Assembly (NCBI RefSeq): GCF_014502795.1
Contig: NZ_JACVHF010000008.1
Span: 82,137-146,136, forward strand
DNA length: 64,000 nt
Reading direction: 5' to 3'
From: Heliobacterium chlorum
GTDB lineage: Bacteria; Bacillota; Desulfitobacteriia; Heliobacteriales; Heliobacteriaceae
Below are positions 52,397-61,335 of the stretch, piece after piece. The notes below the pieces were generated by a model, which was given only the letters and a program-made list of their open reading frames with translations, did no database searches and was not told where the DNA came from. How positions within the stretch are numbered: position 1 is the first letter of the stretch; every line of letters starts with the position of its first letter. The translations under genes and the position numbers were made by a program.

Positions 52397-53968
52397 TTAC
52401 TCTTTGGTTACGATATCTAGCCAGTGAACCCCCGTCGGGTGCAAGTCAAAACCTTTCACATTGGGACGAACGGCGGCCATGTCCACACTGTGGCTGATGG
52501 GCACCCAAGGAACATCATCATTGATCAGTTGCTGGGCTTGGGCATAAATCTGAGCCCGTTTGACTGGATCCATCGTTGTCCGGCCTTCTTCCAGCATCTG
52601 ATCCAGCTTCGGGTTGGAGTACTTGGAAGAGTTAAGGCTGCCTTTGATCTGGGCTGTGTCGAGGAGCATGAGGAAGTTGTCGGCATCGCCGTTGTCCCCG
52701 ATCCAACCGTAGAAGTAAGCATCGCCTTCGCCGTTTTTCAAGACTTCTTTGTACTCTTTCCAGGGGTAGGACTTGATGTTCATCGTGACGCCGATCTTGG
52801 CCAAGTCGGCTTGAATGGCAGCGGCCAGTTTTTCGCCGTTCACAGGATTATAGGGACGCGGGTTGGAGTAGGTGATCGCATTAAAAGAGAATCCATTGGG
52901 ATAGCCAGCTTTAGCTAGTTGTTTTTTAGCTTCTTCCACATTGTAGTCGAGATATTTCGCATCTTTGCTGTACCCGGGGATGAAATCCGGTAGAACGGAG
53001 TTCGGAAGCTGGGCGTTGCCTTGATAGAGGAAGTCTACCAAATTTTTGCGGTTAATCGCCATTGCGATGGCTTTGCGAAGCTCTAAATTGTTAAATGGTG
53101 CTTTGTTTGTGTAGAAGCCCATGTAGTTGATGTTCATCCCTGGGGTCTTGATCAGTTTCATGCCCTTTTCTTCCAGAGTTTTCACATCGTTCGTATCGAC
53201 ACCGTCCATGATGTCTACAGAACCAGTCATCAGGTCGGAGGCACGAACGGAGTTTTCCTTAGTGAATTTGTAGACTACATTTTTGGTTTTTGCTTTTTCG
53301 CCCCAGTACTCGTCAAAGGCGGCCAGCTCGATCATCTGACCCTTTTCCCACTTGACAAACTTATATGGTCCGGTGCCGACGGGGTTTTCCATCAATTTAT
53401 CGCCATACTTTTTCGCCGCTTCCGGGCTGACGAGAGGCGCCGCGATGGGCATGGCCAGGTTGGCTAAAAAGGCAGCCGAAGGTTTATCCAAGGTGATTTT
53501 TACGGTGTAATCGTCGACAGCGTCAACCTTCTTTACACCGTCATATGTAAATTCTGCGTAAGGCATATCGGCGTTGGCATTGGGAGGCAACTGCCGCTCG
53601 ATATTGAATTTGACCGCTTGGGCATTGAAGGGGGTTCCATCGTGGAACTTTACGCCCTGGCGGAGCTTGAATGTCCACTCTTTTCCATCAGGACTGACGT
53701 TCCATTCGGTGGCCAGCAGAGGTTGAATCTCCGTACTTCCCGACTTGAACCGTACGAGTCCTTCGTAGATCTGGGTGATGATTTTTGCGGATTCACCATC
53801 GTCAACAAAAGCCGGATCCAATCCCCGAGGGTCGGAACCTTGGGCATAGACGAGAGCTTTTCCGGTGCTGCTGCTTCCGCCTGTCTTCGCGCCACCGCCA
53901 CATCCAGTGACGACTAAGCCGGCGACCAGCACCATCGATACCAATGCGGCCCATCCTTTTTTGTACAA
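52397..53968 (-). CDS. Extracellular solute-binding lipoprotein (family 5, DppA type)
   Basis: 523 aa. Signal peptide with lipobox (VVTGCGGG, lipid-attached Cys23). Family-5 features: YAQGSDPRGLDPAFVDDGES, YEGLVRF, WTFKLRQGVKFHDGTPFNA, NPVGTGPYKFVKWEKG and GFYTNKAPFNNLELRKAIAMA. It binds the substrate outside and hands it to the permeases. Dipeptides are likely, but nickel, haem or glutathione carriers also belong here. TTG start nine bases after AAGGAG. It has a strong promoter with an inverted repeat just after the start point. Confidence 0.93.
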   Translation of the reverse strand: MYKKGWAALVSMVLVAGLVVTGCGGGAKTGGSSSTGKALVYAQGSDPRGLDPAFVDDGESAKIITQIYEGLVRFKSGSTEIQPLLATEWNVSPDGKEWTFKLRQGVKFHDGTPFNAQAVKFNIERQLPPNANADMPYAEFTYDGVKKVDAVDDYTVKITLDKPSAAFLANLAMPIAAPLVSPEAAKKYGDKLMENPVGTGPYKFVKWEKGQMIELAAFDEYWGEKAKTKNVVYKFTKENSVRASDLMTGSVDIMDGVDTNDVKTLEEKGMKLIKTPGMNINYMGFYTNKAPFNNLELRKAIAMAINRKNLVDFLYQGNAQLPNSVLPDFIPGYSKDAKYLDYNVEEAKKQLAKAGYPNGFSFNAITYSNPRPYNPVNGEKLAAAIQADLAKIGVTMNIKSYPWKEYKEVLKNGEGDAYFYGWIGDNGDADNFLMLLDTAQIKGSLNSSKYSNPKLDQMLEEGRTTMDPVKRAQIYAQAQQLINDDVPWVPISHSVDMAAVRPNVKGFDLHPTGVHWLDIVTKE

Positions 53969-53992
53969 CCCTATTCACTCCTTGTATAAGTT

Positions 53993-54014
53993 TGAGAATG
54001 ATGTTTCATTCTCA
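53993..54014. promoter_or_regulatory. 22-bp inverted repeat downstream of the ABC-operon promoter (candidate operator)
   Basis: TGAGAATGA-TGTT-TCATTCTCA, two perfect 9-base arms, lies about +6 to +27 from the predicted start. It recalls a Fur-family box (TGATAATNATTATCA pattern, with G for T). It could also be a 5' stem-loop that stabilises the message. Confidence 0.5.
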
Positions 54015-54026
54015 ACATGTAAGAAA

Positions 54027-54055
54027 ATTATACATAACACAGCAAGTTATCGCAA
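54027..54055 (-). promoter_or_regulatory. Promoter of the Dpp/Opp-type operon
   Basis: TTGCGA (54055-54050), 17-base spacer, TATAAT (54032-54027) on the minus strand. Confidence 0.65.
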
Positions 54056-54082
54056 GGACAATGTCCATCTACTGAGGATTAT

Positions 54083-54364
54083 TTATAGGACATCGGTGGT
54101 GACATCAATTACTTCGACTTCACCGGTCCCTTCGATTTGTCGAACTGCTGCATCAAGCACCTGCCGAATGTGGGTCCGGTCGCTGCTAACGACAGCCAGC
54201 CCGATGACTGAGGCTTGCCATAGGTCATGTTGATCCACTTCGGAAACAGAGAGATTGAACTTTCCTCTCAATCGTTCAATCACACTTTTGATCACGCGGC
54301 GCTTTCCTTTTAAGGAATCGACACCATGAATATGTACACTGACTTCACTATACCCGACCGACAT
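54083..54364 (-). CDS. DUF503 family protein (YlxP-like)
   Basis: 93 aa, ferredoxin-like alpha/beta fold. Starts SEVSVHIHGVDSLKGKRRVI, then VIERLRGKFNLSVSEVDQHD and a C-terminal VEVIDVTTDVL. In many Firmicutes the homologue ylxP lies beside rbfA and infB and is linked to ribosome assembly; here it is alone, upstream of the ABC operon promoter. ATG after GAGGAGACG. Function is not established. Confidence 0.82.
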   Translation of the reverse strand: MSVGYSEVSVHIHGVDSLKGKRRVIKSVIERLRGKFNLSVSEVDQHDLWQASVIGLAVVSSDRTHIRQVLDAAVRQIEGTGEVEVIDVTTDVL

Positions 54365-54504
54365 CGTTCGTCTCCTCGTTTATCATCTTCTATTATCCAG
54401 CACGGATGCTTTTCCTGTTAGTTGCTTCTCCTAATTCCTATTATAGTTCGAGGTTAATAAAAGAAATATTCCTTTACCCAAGTAAAACTCCCGATAATTT
54501 GGAT

Positions 54505-54548
54505 GAAAAAAAGTCCGAAAAAGACCTTAAAGGTTACTTTTCGGACTG
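54505..54548 (-). terminator. Terminator of the PRC-barrel gene
   Basis: AGTCCGAAAA (minus 54547-54538) pairs with TTTTTCGGACT (54522-54512), followed by TTTTTTTC. An inner ACCTTTAAGGT extends the stem. Confidence 0.85.
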
Positions 54549-54575
54549 GTGATGACATTCTCATTGTTCTTAAAG

Positions 54576-55445
54576 CTACTCTCTCACATTCATGATCAGT
54601 TCTAGATACTTGCCCGCCTGTTTTATCTTTCCAATCAGTTCCTCTGTGATAATTGTACCAGCCTCGGCCAATACATCGCCCAGGCTATTGGTGATGGTTT
54701 TCGTTACGATTTTGCCGATAAAGAACTTGTGTTGCTGTTCCCCAAAAAGAGGGACCCGTTCTTGGGTTTTGCTCTCTTCGTTGTCCCTGACTTCCGAATC
54801 GTTCGAATTCTCCAGATCACCGTATTCTCCCTTAACCATCGGTTCCGTTTTTTGCGAATCCATATGCAGCGGTCGAAATGGGATAAAGAGAGGCTGATCC
54901 GGTACTTCTTTTTCGTCTTGTTTAGAAGGTGGTTCCGGCCGGATGGGACGTTCTGTCGTGGAAGGCACTGCATCAAGTTCATCGTCGACGATGAGCACAT
55001 CACGACCATAAGTGACGACACTCTCTGCGGGGATAACTGGGACATGACGCCCTTCTTGTAGCGGCCTTATGATGGAACCGGTAATTTTTCCGGTGATTTC
55101 ATCGACCAGGTATTCATCGACCATGCCAAGAAGGCGTCCTCTCTTAGTTAGGACTTTCGTTCCGTTAATCTTTATGTTTCGTTGAATCAGCGCCAGTACT
55201 TCCGGCAATTCACTCAACCGCCGCAAAGCCTCTTCACTTTCTATGGTTACTGCATGCTCTCCAAGACCGCGCAGTTTTTCAAAGGGAAGAATCAGTGCAC
55301 CGAGATACCAAGTGTCATCCTCAACCATCAGGTACTCTAGGGCTCCCCGGTCAGGGTTGACGACGACATCGCGCACCATTCCTAATTCCCGGCCATCGCC
55401 GATACTGATGATGGCCAGTCCGATTATCTGTTGACTCTTGATCAT
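54576..55445 (-). CDS. PRC-barrel domain protein
   Basis: 289 aa. Two PRC-barrel-like repeats: residues 1-80 (IGLAIISIGDGRELGMVRDV, with LEYLMVEDDTWYLGALILP) and 85-155 (TKRGRLLGMVDEYLVDEITG). A low-complexity charged linker (about 165-230) and a C-terminal helical segment (VTKTITNSLGDVLAEAGTII) follow, similar to a repeat often found on such proteins in Clostridia. No membrane helix. PRC barrels occur in RNA processing and photosynthetic reaction-centre H subunits; that last link is only to the fold. Role unknown. Confidence 0.8.
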   Translation of the reverse strand: MIKSQQIIGLAIISIGDGRELGMVRDVVVNPDRGALEYLMVEDDTWYLGALILPFEKLRGLGEHAVTIESEEALRRLSELPEVLALIQRNIKINGTKVLTKRGRLLGMVDEYLVDEITGKITGSIIRPLQEGRHVPVIPAESVVTYGRDVLIVDDELDAVPSTTERPIRPEPPSKQDEKEVPDQPLFIPFRPLHMDSQKTEPMVKGEYGDLENSNDSEVRDNEESKTQERVPLFGEQQHKFFIGKIVTKTITNSLGDVLAEAGTIITEELIGKIKQAGKYLELIMNVRE

Positions 55446-55506
55446 GATCGTCCCCCAGTTCAGTACCTTTTCAATTTACAGTTTAAAGGAATAGGCAACC
55501 TCTTTC

Positions 55507-56232
55507 CTAATCGGAAAACAGGTTGCCCAGACTATTGATGGCGCCACCATCACTTTTGGTTGCCCCAGCGTGGGCCAAGATTTTACCAGCCAAATTGGCG
55601 AGCGTCAGCGTTTGAATCCATACTCGCCCGGGACCAGTTAACGTGGTCAGGAAGAGTCCTTCTCCGCCGAAAATGACGTTCTTAAACCCCTTGACCATTT
55701 GAATATCCATCTTTACAGAGGACTCGAGCATAGCCACATGGCTTGTGTCAACCAGAATCCGTTCCCCTGGTCCTAAGTTTTTCTCGACGACTTCCCCGTC
55801 AATCTCCACAAAAGCCATGCCTTCGCCGGACAACTTTTCCATGATAAACCCTTCACCGCCGAAAAAACCGGCTCCTAGCTTTCTCTGGAAAAAGATGCTT
55901 AAATCAACAGACTCTTGCGCACAGAGGAAGGCTTCTTTCTGGCAGATCAATTCATAGCCTCGCTCAAGTTTCACAGGGATGACTTTACCCGGTACCGTAG
56001 GCGTAAAGCCAATATTGGCCGGACCGCCGACAGCTTGAAAGAAGGTGAATGTAAGCGATTCGCCAGTGAGGGCGCGACTGATGGACTTAAAAAAACCACC
56101 TTTGAAGTTGGTATCCATTTTAACATTGGACGACATCCAGGTCATGGCACCGGACTCGGTGTAGATCTGTTCGCCAGGTTCTAAATCGATGTTTAGCGCT
56201 TGCATCGTCGTCCCGAGAACCTGATAGCGCAC
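55507..56232 (-). CDS. AIM24/TIGR00266 family protein
   Basis: 241 aa, all-beta. Shows [38 protein letters not shown] and [19 protein letters not shown], and ends with [16 protein letters not shown] and short helices. This is the widespread TIGR00266/AIM24 family, with a tryptophan-attenuator-like beta fold but no known enzyme activity. GTG start after GGGAGGG. Single gene upstream of the PRC-barrel gene by 61 bases. Confidence 0.85.
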   Translation of the reverse strand: MRYQVLGTTMQALNIDLEPGEQIYTESGAMTWMSSNVKMDTNFKGGFFKSISRALTGESLTFTFFQAVGGPANIGFTPTVPGKVIPVKLERGYELICQKEAFLCAQESVDLSIFFQRKLGAGFFGGEGFIMEKLSGEGMAFVEIDGEVVEKNLGPGERILVDTSHVAMLESSVKMDIQMVKGFKNVIFGGEGLFLTTLTGPGRVWIQTLTLANLAGKILAHAGATKSDGGAINSLGNLFSD

Positions 56233-56302
56233 GGTATATCCCTCCCTCTGGAAATCTTTCGGCTAATTCCAGTATACCGTAGCTGCTTATATCCAGACAA
56301 GG

Positions 56303-57769
56303 CTACAGGCTGCGGGCGACAGACACCTTTTGTATCGCTTTTTCGTAAAGATTCATGTACTCCTGGGCAGAGTGATGCCAGGAGAAATCCAATTCCATCA
56401 CCTGTTTTACCAGTTGCCGCTGGGCTTCCTTTTTCCAGTAATGCTGCAGAGTTCGTCGAATCGCTTCCAGCAGTTTTGCCGGATCGTATTCCTCAAAGAC
56501 AAAACCATTTCCTTGCGGTCGGTCGATATCGATCACCGTATCGGCAAGGCCTCCCGTAGCCCGTACAATCGGGATGGTTCCATAGCGAAAACTGATCAAC
56601 TGCCCCAGGCCGCAAGGCTCAAACCGAGAGGGCATCAGGAAGAAATCACTTCCTGCATAGACCCGCTGGGCAAGGGGCGCATGAAAGCCGGTATATAATC
56701 CCACTTTTTCAGGGTACTTTTGGTGGAAAGAACGAAACATGCTTTCATAGCGTGGATCGCCCTGGCCTACGACAACCAACTGCAGGTCTTCTTTGAGCAG
56801 TTCTTCACCGATCTCATTAAACAGATTCAGTCCCTTTTGATCGACGAGACGAGACACCAGTCCGAAAAGCGGAACGTCCTTGACAGGGAGTTGAAACTCT
56901 CTCTGTAGATTTTCTTTATCTTTTTTCTTAGGGTCAATGTCTTTGGACGAATAATGATGTTCAATATAGGGGTCCGTCAAGGGGTTGAAGTGTTCATCAT
57001 CGATTCCGTTGACAATACCGAAGAGGTCCGTTCGGCGATTTCGCAATACCCCTTCCAATCCCCAACCGTGTTCTGCCGTCTGGATCTCCTTCGCATAGGT
57101 CCGGCTGACCGTATTAATCAGGTCAGCAAAGAGGAGGCCCCCTTTGAGGAAGTTGACTCGACCAAAAAACTCCATCGCGTTGGGATGAAAGAGATCATCA
57201 GACAGCCCCATAAAGGAGAGTATATCACGGCCAAAATGGCCTTGATACTCTAAGTTGTGAATGGTGATCAGCGAAGCGGTATGACGATAGAAAGCGGAAC
57301 GGCGATATTCCTTTTTTAACATGACCGCAGCAGGTCCACACTGCCAGTCGTTGAGATGGATTACGTCGGGATAAAATTTGATTTTTTCGGTCAAAGCGAG
57401 GAAGGCGCGGCAGAAAAAGGCCCAGCGCTCACCGTCATCAGCATAACCATATATCTCATCACGGCTGAAATACTGGTAATTGTCGATAAAATAGACCGGC
57501 ACCGGTCTCCCCCCGGGAGTGGACAATTTATCAATCTTACCTTCCCGGACAATAGCCGTTTCAGTCCGGTTGTCGATCTTCACCGGAAAGTCGCAGACAT
57601 AAGGTCCTTGGGGGATGTTCTTATGACGGGGCATCACGACGCGGACATCGACCCCTAATGCGGCCAAGGCTCGCGGCAACGAACCAGCTACATCGGCAAG
57701 GCCTCCGGTTTTCGCGAAAGGCGCTACCTCGGCCGACACATACAACACCTTCAAGGCTTGACCGTTCAC
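56303..57769 (-). CDS. glgA: Glycogen synthase GlgA
   Basis: 488 aa, GT5 glycosyltransferase that extends alpha-1,4-glucan from ADP-glucose. Diagnostic: [20 protein letters not shown] with the ADP-glucose KTGGL motif at about 20-24, [25 protein letters not shown], and the C-terminal donor-site segment [23 protein letters not shown] start. No glgC, glgB or glgP lies beside it. Soluble. The glycogen role is standard for the family, but the gene is isolated here. Confidence 0.95.
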   Translation of the reverse strand: MNGQALKVLYVSAEVAPFAKTGGLADVAGSLPRALAALGVDVRVVMPRHKNIPQGPYVCDFPVKIDNRTETAIVREGKIDKLSTPGGRPVPVYFIDNYQYFSRDEIYGYADDGERWAFFCRAFLALTEKIKFYPDVIHLNDWQCGPAAVMLKKEYRRSAFYRHTASLITIHNLEYQGHFGRDILSFMGLSDDLFHPNAMEFFGRVNFLKGGLLFADLINTVSRTYAKEIQTAEHGWGLEGVLRNRRTDLFGIVNGIDDEHFNPLTDPYIEHHYSSKDIDPKKKDKENLQREFQLPVKDVPLFGLVSRLVDQKGLNLFNEIGEELLKEDLQLVVVGQGDPRYESMFRSFHQKYPEKVGLYTGFHAPLAQRVYAGSDFFLMPSRFEPCGLGQLISFRYGTIPIVRATGGLADTVIDIDRPQGNGFVFEEYDPAKLLEAIRRTLQHYWKKEAQRQLVKQVMELDFSWHHSAQEYMNLYEKAIQKVSVARSL

Positions 57770-57819
57770 CCAATTATCCCTTCCTTTACTGCATTTGTTT
57801 CGTACTATGTATGCCCTTT

Positions 57820-58275
57820 TTAGTCGACTTGAATGAGCATGGCCACTTCATCACAGTTGGGGAATTTGGGGCAGTCGATGCATTCCTTCCATACTTTATG
57901 AGGCAGTTTATCTTTACCGACGACTTCAAATCCGCACTTCTTAAAAAAACCTTCCTGGTAGGTCAGCGCAAATACCTTAGCAATCCCTAGGCTTTTGGCC
58001 TCTTCCAAGAGCTTCTCTACGATATCCCTGCCGATCCCTTTACCTCGGGACTCCTTTTGAATCGCGAGCGCCCGAATTTCAGCTAGATCTTCCCAGAGGA
58101 TATGCAAAGCCCCCGTACCTACGATGACCTCTTCCTCTTCCGCAACAATCATGTCGCGCAGATTTTCGTAGAGTAGGCTGCGGGAGCGAGCCAGCATCAG
58201 CCCTTCCTCCGCGCTCTCACCGATCAATGCGTGGACATCTTCTACATCGGACATTTTCGCTTTTCTCAATATCAT
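57820..58275 (-). CDS. GNAT N-acetyltransferase, ArgA-like
   Basis: 151 aa from the ATG at 58275, six bases after GGTGGAG; a GTG at 58287 would add four residues. The acetyl-CoA block [20 protein letters not shown] is clear, preceded by [18 protein letters not shown] and followed by [21 protein letters not shown]. The C-terminal Cys cluster [10 protein letters not shown] is typical of the small ArgA-like acetyltransferases of Firmicutes, which may make N-acetylglutamate. No arginine gene is adjacent, so the substrate is open. Confidence 0.88.
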   Translation of the reverse strand: MILRKAKMSDVEDVHALIGESAEEGLMLARSRSLLYENLRDMIVAEEEEVIVGTGALHILWEDLAEIRALAIQKESRGKGIGRDIVEKLLEEAKSLGIAKVFALTYQEGFFKKCGFEVVGKDKLPHKVWKECIDCPKFPNCDEVAMLIQVD

Positions 58276-58363
58276 CGCCGACTCCACCTTTATCCTTCTT
58301 ATTGCTACTCTATCCCATCATAGACTCGTAAAAGCTCTCACTATGGATAGTCAGAGCGGTTCA

Positions 58364-59194
58364 TCATGACGAAACCACAGTATTCATCCAAGCGATTTCT
58401 CGACGGTAATCGTCGATTTCTCCCGGTGTCTCTAGATTAATCGGGATTTCTACCAGAACTGGATGCTTTAAGATAGCTGACAATCCGTCAAAGCCGATCA
58501 ATCCTTGCCCGAGCAGAGCGTGACGATCTTTGTGAGAACCTAAGGGCTGCTGACTATCATTCATATGCATGGCTTTCAGCCGGTTTACGCCGACAATGCG
58601 ATCAAACTCGGCCAATACACCAGCAAAATCTTCCTTGACGTTATAACCAGCTCCGAGTAAATGACAGGAGTCGAGGCAAACGCCCACTTTATCGGGAAAG
58701 GCTAAGCCTCCGATGATAGCGGCCAGCTCTTCGAAGCGGCCTCCCACTTCCGTTCCCGCTCCGGCCATCCCTTCGAGCAGCACCGTGACGGCTTGATCGG
58801 GCTTGAGGATTTCATTTAAGGCTTGGGTGATTTTTTCGATGCCTTGTTCAATGCCCTGACCGACGTGACTGCCGGGATGTACCACGATATAGGGTACTTG
58901 AGCTTCCGTCATGCGCTCAATATCTGCGGCTAAGGTCGTTTTGGCAAAGCTCCAAGTGTCTTCCTTCGGGGCCGATAAATTGATTGTGTAGGGGGCGTGG
59001 GCGACTAAGGGTCCAAAGCCATGTTCTTTACGCAGTTCAACGGACTTGGCGATATCTTGAGGGTCAAGGGCTTTTGCCGCTCCGCCCCGTGGATTGCGAG
59101 TAAAAAACTGAAAGGTCTTAGCGCCTATAGAGATAGCTTCTTTCGTAGCCGACGTAAATCCTTTAGAAATCGATAGGTGTGCGCCAAAGTACAT
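58364..59194 (-). CDS. nfo: Deoxyribonuclease IV (endonuclease IV)
   Basis: 276 aa. AP endonuclease that cuts at abasic sites (TIM barrel, three zincs). Metal ligands are seen in FGAHLSISKG, YIVVHPGSHVG, LLEGMAG, GVCLDSCHLLGAGY, MHMNDSQQPLGSHKDRH and VEIPIN. Normal length. It lies near an Nth-type glycosylase gene (60.5-61.2 kb), with the TenI-ThiE gene in between, so base-excision repair genes are loosely grouped. Confidence 0.94.
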   Translation of the reverse strand: MYFGAHLSISKGFTSATKEAISIGAKTFQFFTRNPRGGAAKALDPQDIAKSVELRKEHGFGPLVAHAPYTINLSAPKEDTWSFAKTTLAADIERMTEAQVPYIVVHPGSHVGQGIEQGIEKITQALNEILKPDQAVTVLLEGMAGAGTEVGGRFEELAAIIGGLAFPDKVGVCLDSCHLLGAGYNVKEDFAGVLAEFDRIVGVNRLKAMHMNDSQQPLGSHKDRHALLGQGLIGFDGLSAILKHPVLVEIPINLETPGEIDDYRREIAWMNTVVSS

Positions 59195-59283
59195 CTTATA
59201 AACCTACTTTCTTGTGACTGAGATCGACAATTACATCTTTGGACAAATCTGCCTGTCGTTCCTGCCACGAAGTAAAATATTTA

Positions 59284-60573
59284 TCATAGATTTTGTTTTA
59301 GACTGTGAGCGGCCTTTTTCGGGTCATCCTCGTTAAAGATCGCTGAAATCATGGCAACTGCTCGGCAGCCGGTTTGAGAAATCCCTTGGATTCGTTTAGC
59401 ATCGAGACCACCAATGGCCACGACAGGCAGTTCGATTGTTTGACAGATTTGCTGGAGCCCTAAAAATCCTAAGGATGGGACGTCAAGGCTTTTCGACGTC
59501 GTCGGGAAAACTGGTCCGGCTCCCACATAATCGGCCCCGGCTTGTTCGGCTGCTTTGGCTTGTTCTTTGTTTCGAACAGTTACTCCTAGTATCCCCTGAG
59601 GCCATATGCGTCGAACCTCTCTAGCGGGCATATCTTCTTGCCCGACATGGACACCGTCAGCGCCGCAAGCCATGGCAATATCGACGCGGTCATTAATGAT
59701 TAGGATTTTGCCGTATTCGGCTGTAAGCGAGCGGACAAGGCGCGCTCGGTGGAGGAATTCGCCGGTGGAGATATTTTTTTCTCGGAGCTGAAGAATGTCA
59801 CAACCGCCTTCCAGCGCCTCCCTAACCTTTGTACATAAGCTGATGTCATCAGGAGCTTGGCTGCTGCCGATGATTCCGTATAAAAGGGGTTTTTCGGCGT
59901 GTTTCCACAGACGAACACGCCGCCTAAACAGACTCTTTTCCTTCTCAACCGATTTGTTCTCTTGTAAGGAAGAGACCAAGTCTTTCGCCGTATTTCGAGG
60001 GTCTTTCGACCTCATCATCGATGTCATGACGGCCACTCCGGCGGCTCCGCTTCGGAGGACTTTTTCGATCCGGTCCGGCCGGATACCTCCGATGGCGATA
60101 ACCGGTAAAGGAGAACGCTGGACGATTTCACCTAACCGTTCAATCCCTTGGGCCGGTTTACCGGGCTTGCATTCCGTCTCATAGACATTGCCAAAGAGCA
60201 GGTAGTTGAGATGAGCTATCTCTTCGGTCATAATCAACTGTTCCACTTCAGCCAGGCTATGGACGGATCGACCGAGGAGCATCGCCGGACCGGCAATTTT
60301 GCGCACCTCTGATGGCGCTAAATCACTTTCGGTCAGGTGGATCCCGTCCGCTTCAACAGCTAGAGCCACCGCAATATTTCCATTGATGATCAACGGGACA
60401 TGGGCTGTCGAAGTGTTATTTTTAACTTGACGGGCTAACGGCAGCAACTCGCTGCTTAACAGATCCTTTTCGCGCAGGATAACAGCATGAACTCCGCCTT
60501 CGACGGCGGCAGAGAGAACATGGACGATATCAGTCTGGCAAAGATGTCGGTTCGTCACAACAAAGAGAGCCAA
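59284..60573 (-). CDS. thiE: TenI-like / thiamine phosphate synthase fusion protein
   Basis: 429 aa, about twice a normal ThiE. Residues 1-205 form a TenI-like domain (VILREKDL, INGNIAVALAVEADGIHL, FGNVYETECKPG). Residues about 232-429 form a full ThiE domain (QLREKN, IINDRVDIAMACGADGVHVG, GPVFPTTSK, AIGGLDAKRI) that joins the pyrimidine and thiazole parts of thiamine. The TenI site usually reads FGHVF; here the His is Asn129. TTG start after AAGGTG inside the end of the glycosylase gene, overlapping it by 44 bases. No TPP riboswitch is seen. Confidence 0.9.
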   Translation of the reverse strand: MALFVVTNRHLCQTDIVHVLSAAVEGGVHAVILREKDLLSSELLPLARQVKNNTSTAHVPLIINGNIAVALAVEADGIHLTESDLAPSEVRKIAGPAMLLGRSVHSLAEVEQLIMTEEIAHLNYLLFGNVYETECKPGKPAQGIERLGEIVQRSPLPVIAIGGIRPDRIEKVLRSGAAGVAVMTSMMRSKDPRNTAKDLVSSLQENKSVEKEKSLFRRRVRLWKHAEKPLLYGIIGSSQAPDDISLCTKVREALEGGCDILQLREKNISTGEFLHRARLVRSLTAEYGKILIINDRVDIAMACGADGVHVGQEDMPAREVRRIWPQGILGVTVRNKEQAKAAEQAGADYVGAGPVFPTTSKSLDVPSLGFLGLQQICQTIELPVVAIGGLDAKRIQGISQTGCRAVAMISAIFNEDDPKKAAHSLKQNL

Positions 60574-61237
60574 TCAAATCACCTTCCTTGCGGCAGTACT
60601 CACCGAGTGGGCATTCAAAACAACGAGGACGGCGGGCTAAACAGACCCGATTGCCATGACCGACGATCTGGGCGTGATATTCCTGAAACAGGTATAAATC
60701 CTCATCCAGGTGGTTAGCAAACAAATCCTGCATGGCCTCATAAGTCGCATCTGTCGGTAAAAGTCCGACTCGGGAAAAAGTCCTCCGGGTATAAGCATCT
60801 ACCACGAATATCGGTTTTTGAGCGGCGTAAAGAATGATACTGTCGGCTGTCTCTTTACCGATTCCCCGGATGTCTAGGAGCCGTTTTCGCAGTTCTGGGA
60901 CATCCGGTTGAAAAAGGTTTTCTAATTTCCCTTCGTATTCAACCAGAATCAGCCGGGCAAATTCCTGCAATCGAGCCGCCTTTTGATTGTAATAGCGGGT
61001 AGACCGGATCAAATCAGCCAATTCCGGCTGGGCGATGGACGCTAAGGCCTCAAAACTGATTTGATTTTCTCTTTTTAAGTTTTCTATGGCCGTCTCGACA
61101 TTTTTCCAAGCTACATTTTGGGTGAGGATTGCGCCGATGACGACCTCAAAAGTCGATTCCGCAGGCCACCAATGACGGGCTCCATAACTATTCAATAATC
61201 TTTGGTAGATCTCCAACAGCAGAGTACGGGTGTCCAA
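60530..61237 (-). CDS. Nth/HhH-GPD family DNA glycosylase
   Basis: 235 aa from a TTG at 61237 (GAGGTG six bases before); a GTG at 61246 is the alternative. Helix-hairpin-helix with LLDIRGIGKETADSI, catalytic Asp in FVVDAYTRR and a C-terminal FeS cluster C-x6-C-x2-C-x5-C (CLARRPRCFECPLGEYC). The Lys that EndoIII uses as nucleophile (GRKTA) is Glu here (GKETAD), as in MagIII-like monofunctional glycosylases, so it probably removes alkylated or mismatched bases without lyase action. Overlaps the downstream fusion gene. Confidence 0.88.
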   Translation of the reverse strand: MDTRTLLLEIYQRLLNSYGARHWWPAESTFEVVIGAILTQNVAWKNVETAIENLKRENQISFEALASIAQPELADLIRSTRYYNQKAARLQEFARLILVEYEGKLENLFQPDVPELRKRLLDIRGIGKETADSIILYAAQKPIFVVDAYTRRTFSRVGLLPTDATYEAMQDLFANHLDEDLYLFQEYHAQIVGHGNRVCLARRPRCFECPLGEYCRKEGDLIGSLCCDEPTSLPD

Positions 61238-61267
61238 AAATGTCACCTCGTTGCCAATAAATTATAG

Positions 61268-61314
61268 CAAAAAATAAAAGGGCGGGGCTCCAGATTCGAC
61301 CGGAGTTCCCCGCT
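61268..61314 (-). terminator. Terminator of the branched-chain amino acid binding protein gene
   Basis: On the minus strand GCGGGGAACTCC (61313-61302) pairs with GGAGCCCCGC (61291-61282), followed by CTTTTATTTTTT. Confidence 0.88.
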
Positions 61315-61335
61315 GTTATTGTACTCGATTTTTGT

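Noticed and set aside
60574..61335. TPP riboswitch for the TenI-ThiE gene
   Set aside because: The gene starts inside the upstream glycosylase gene and no THI-box sequence (CTGAGA or ACCTGATC type) is present.
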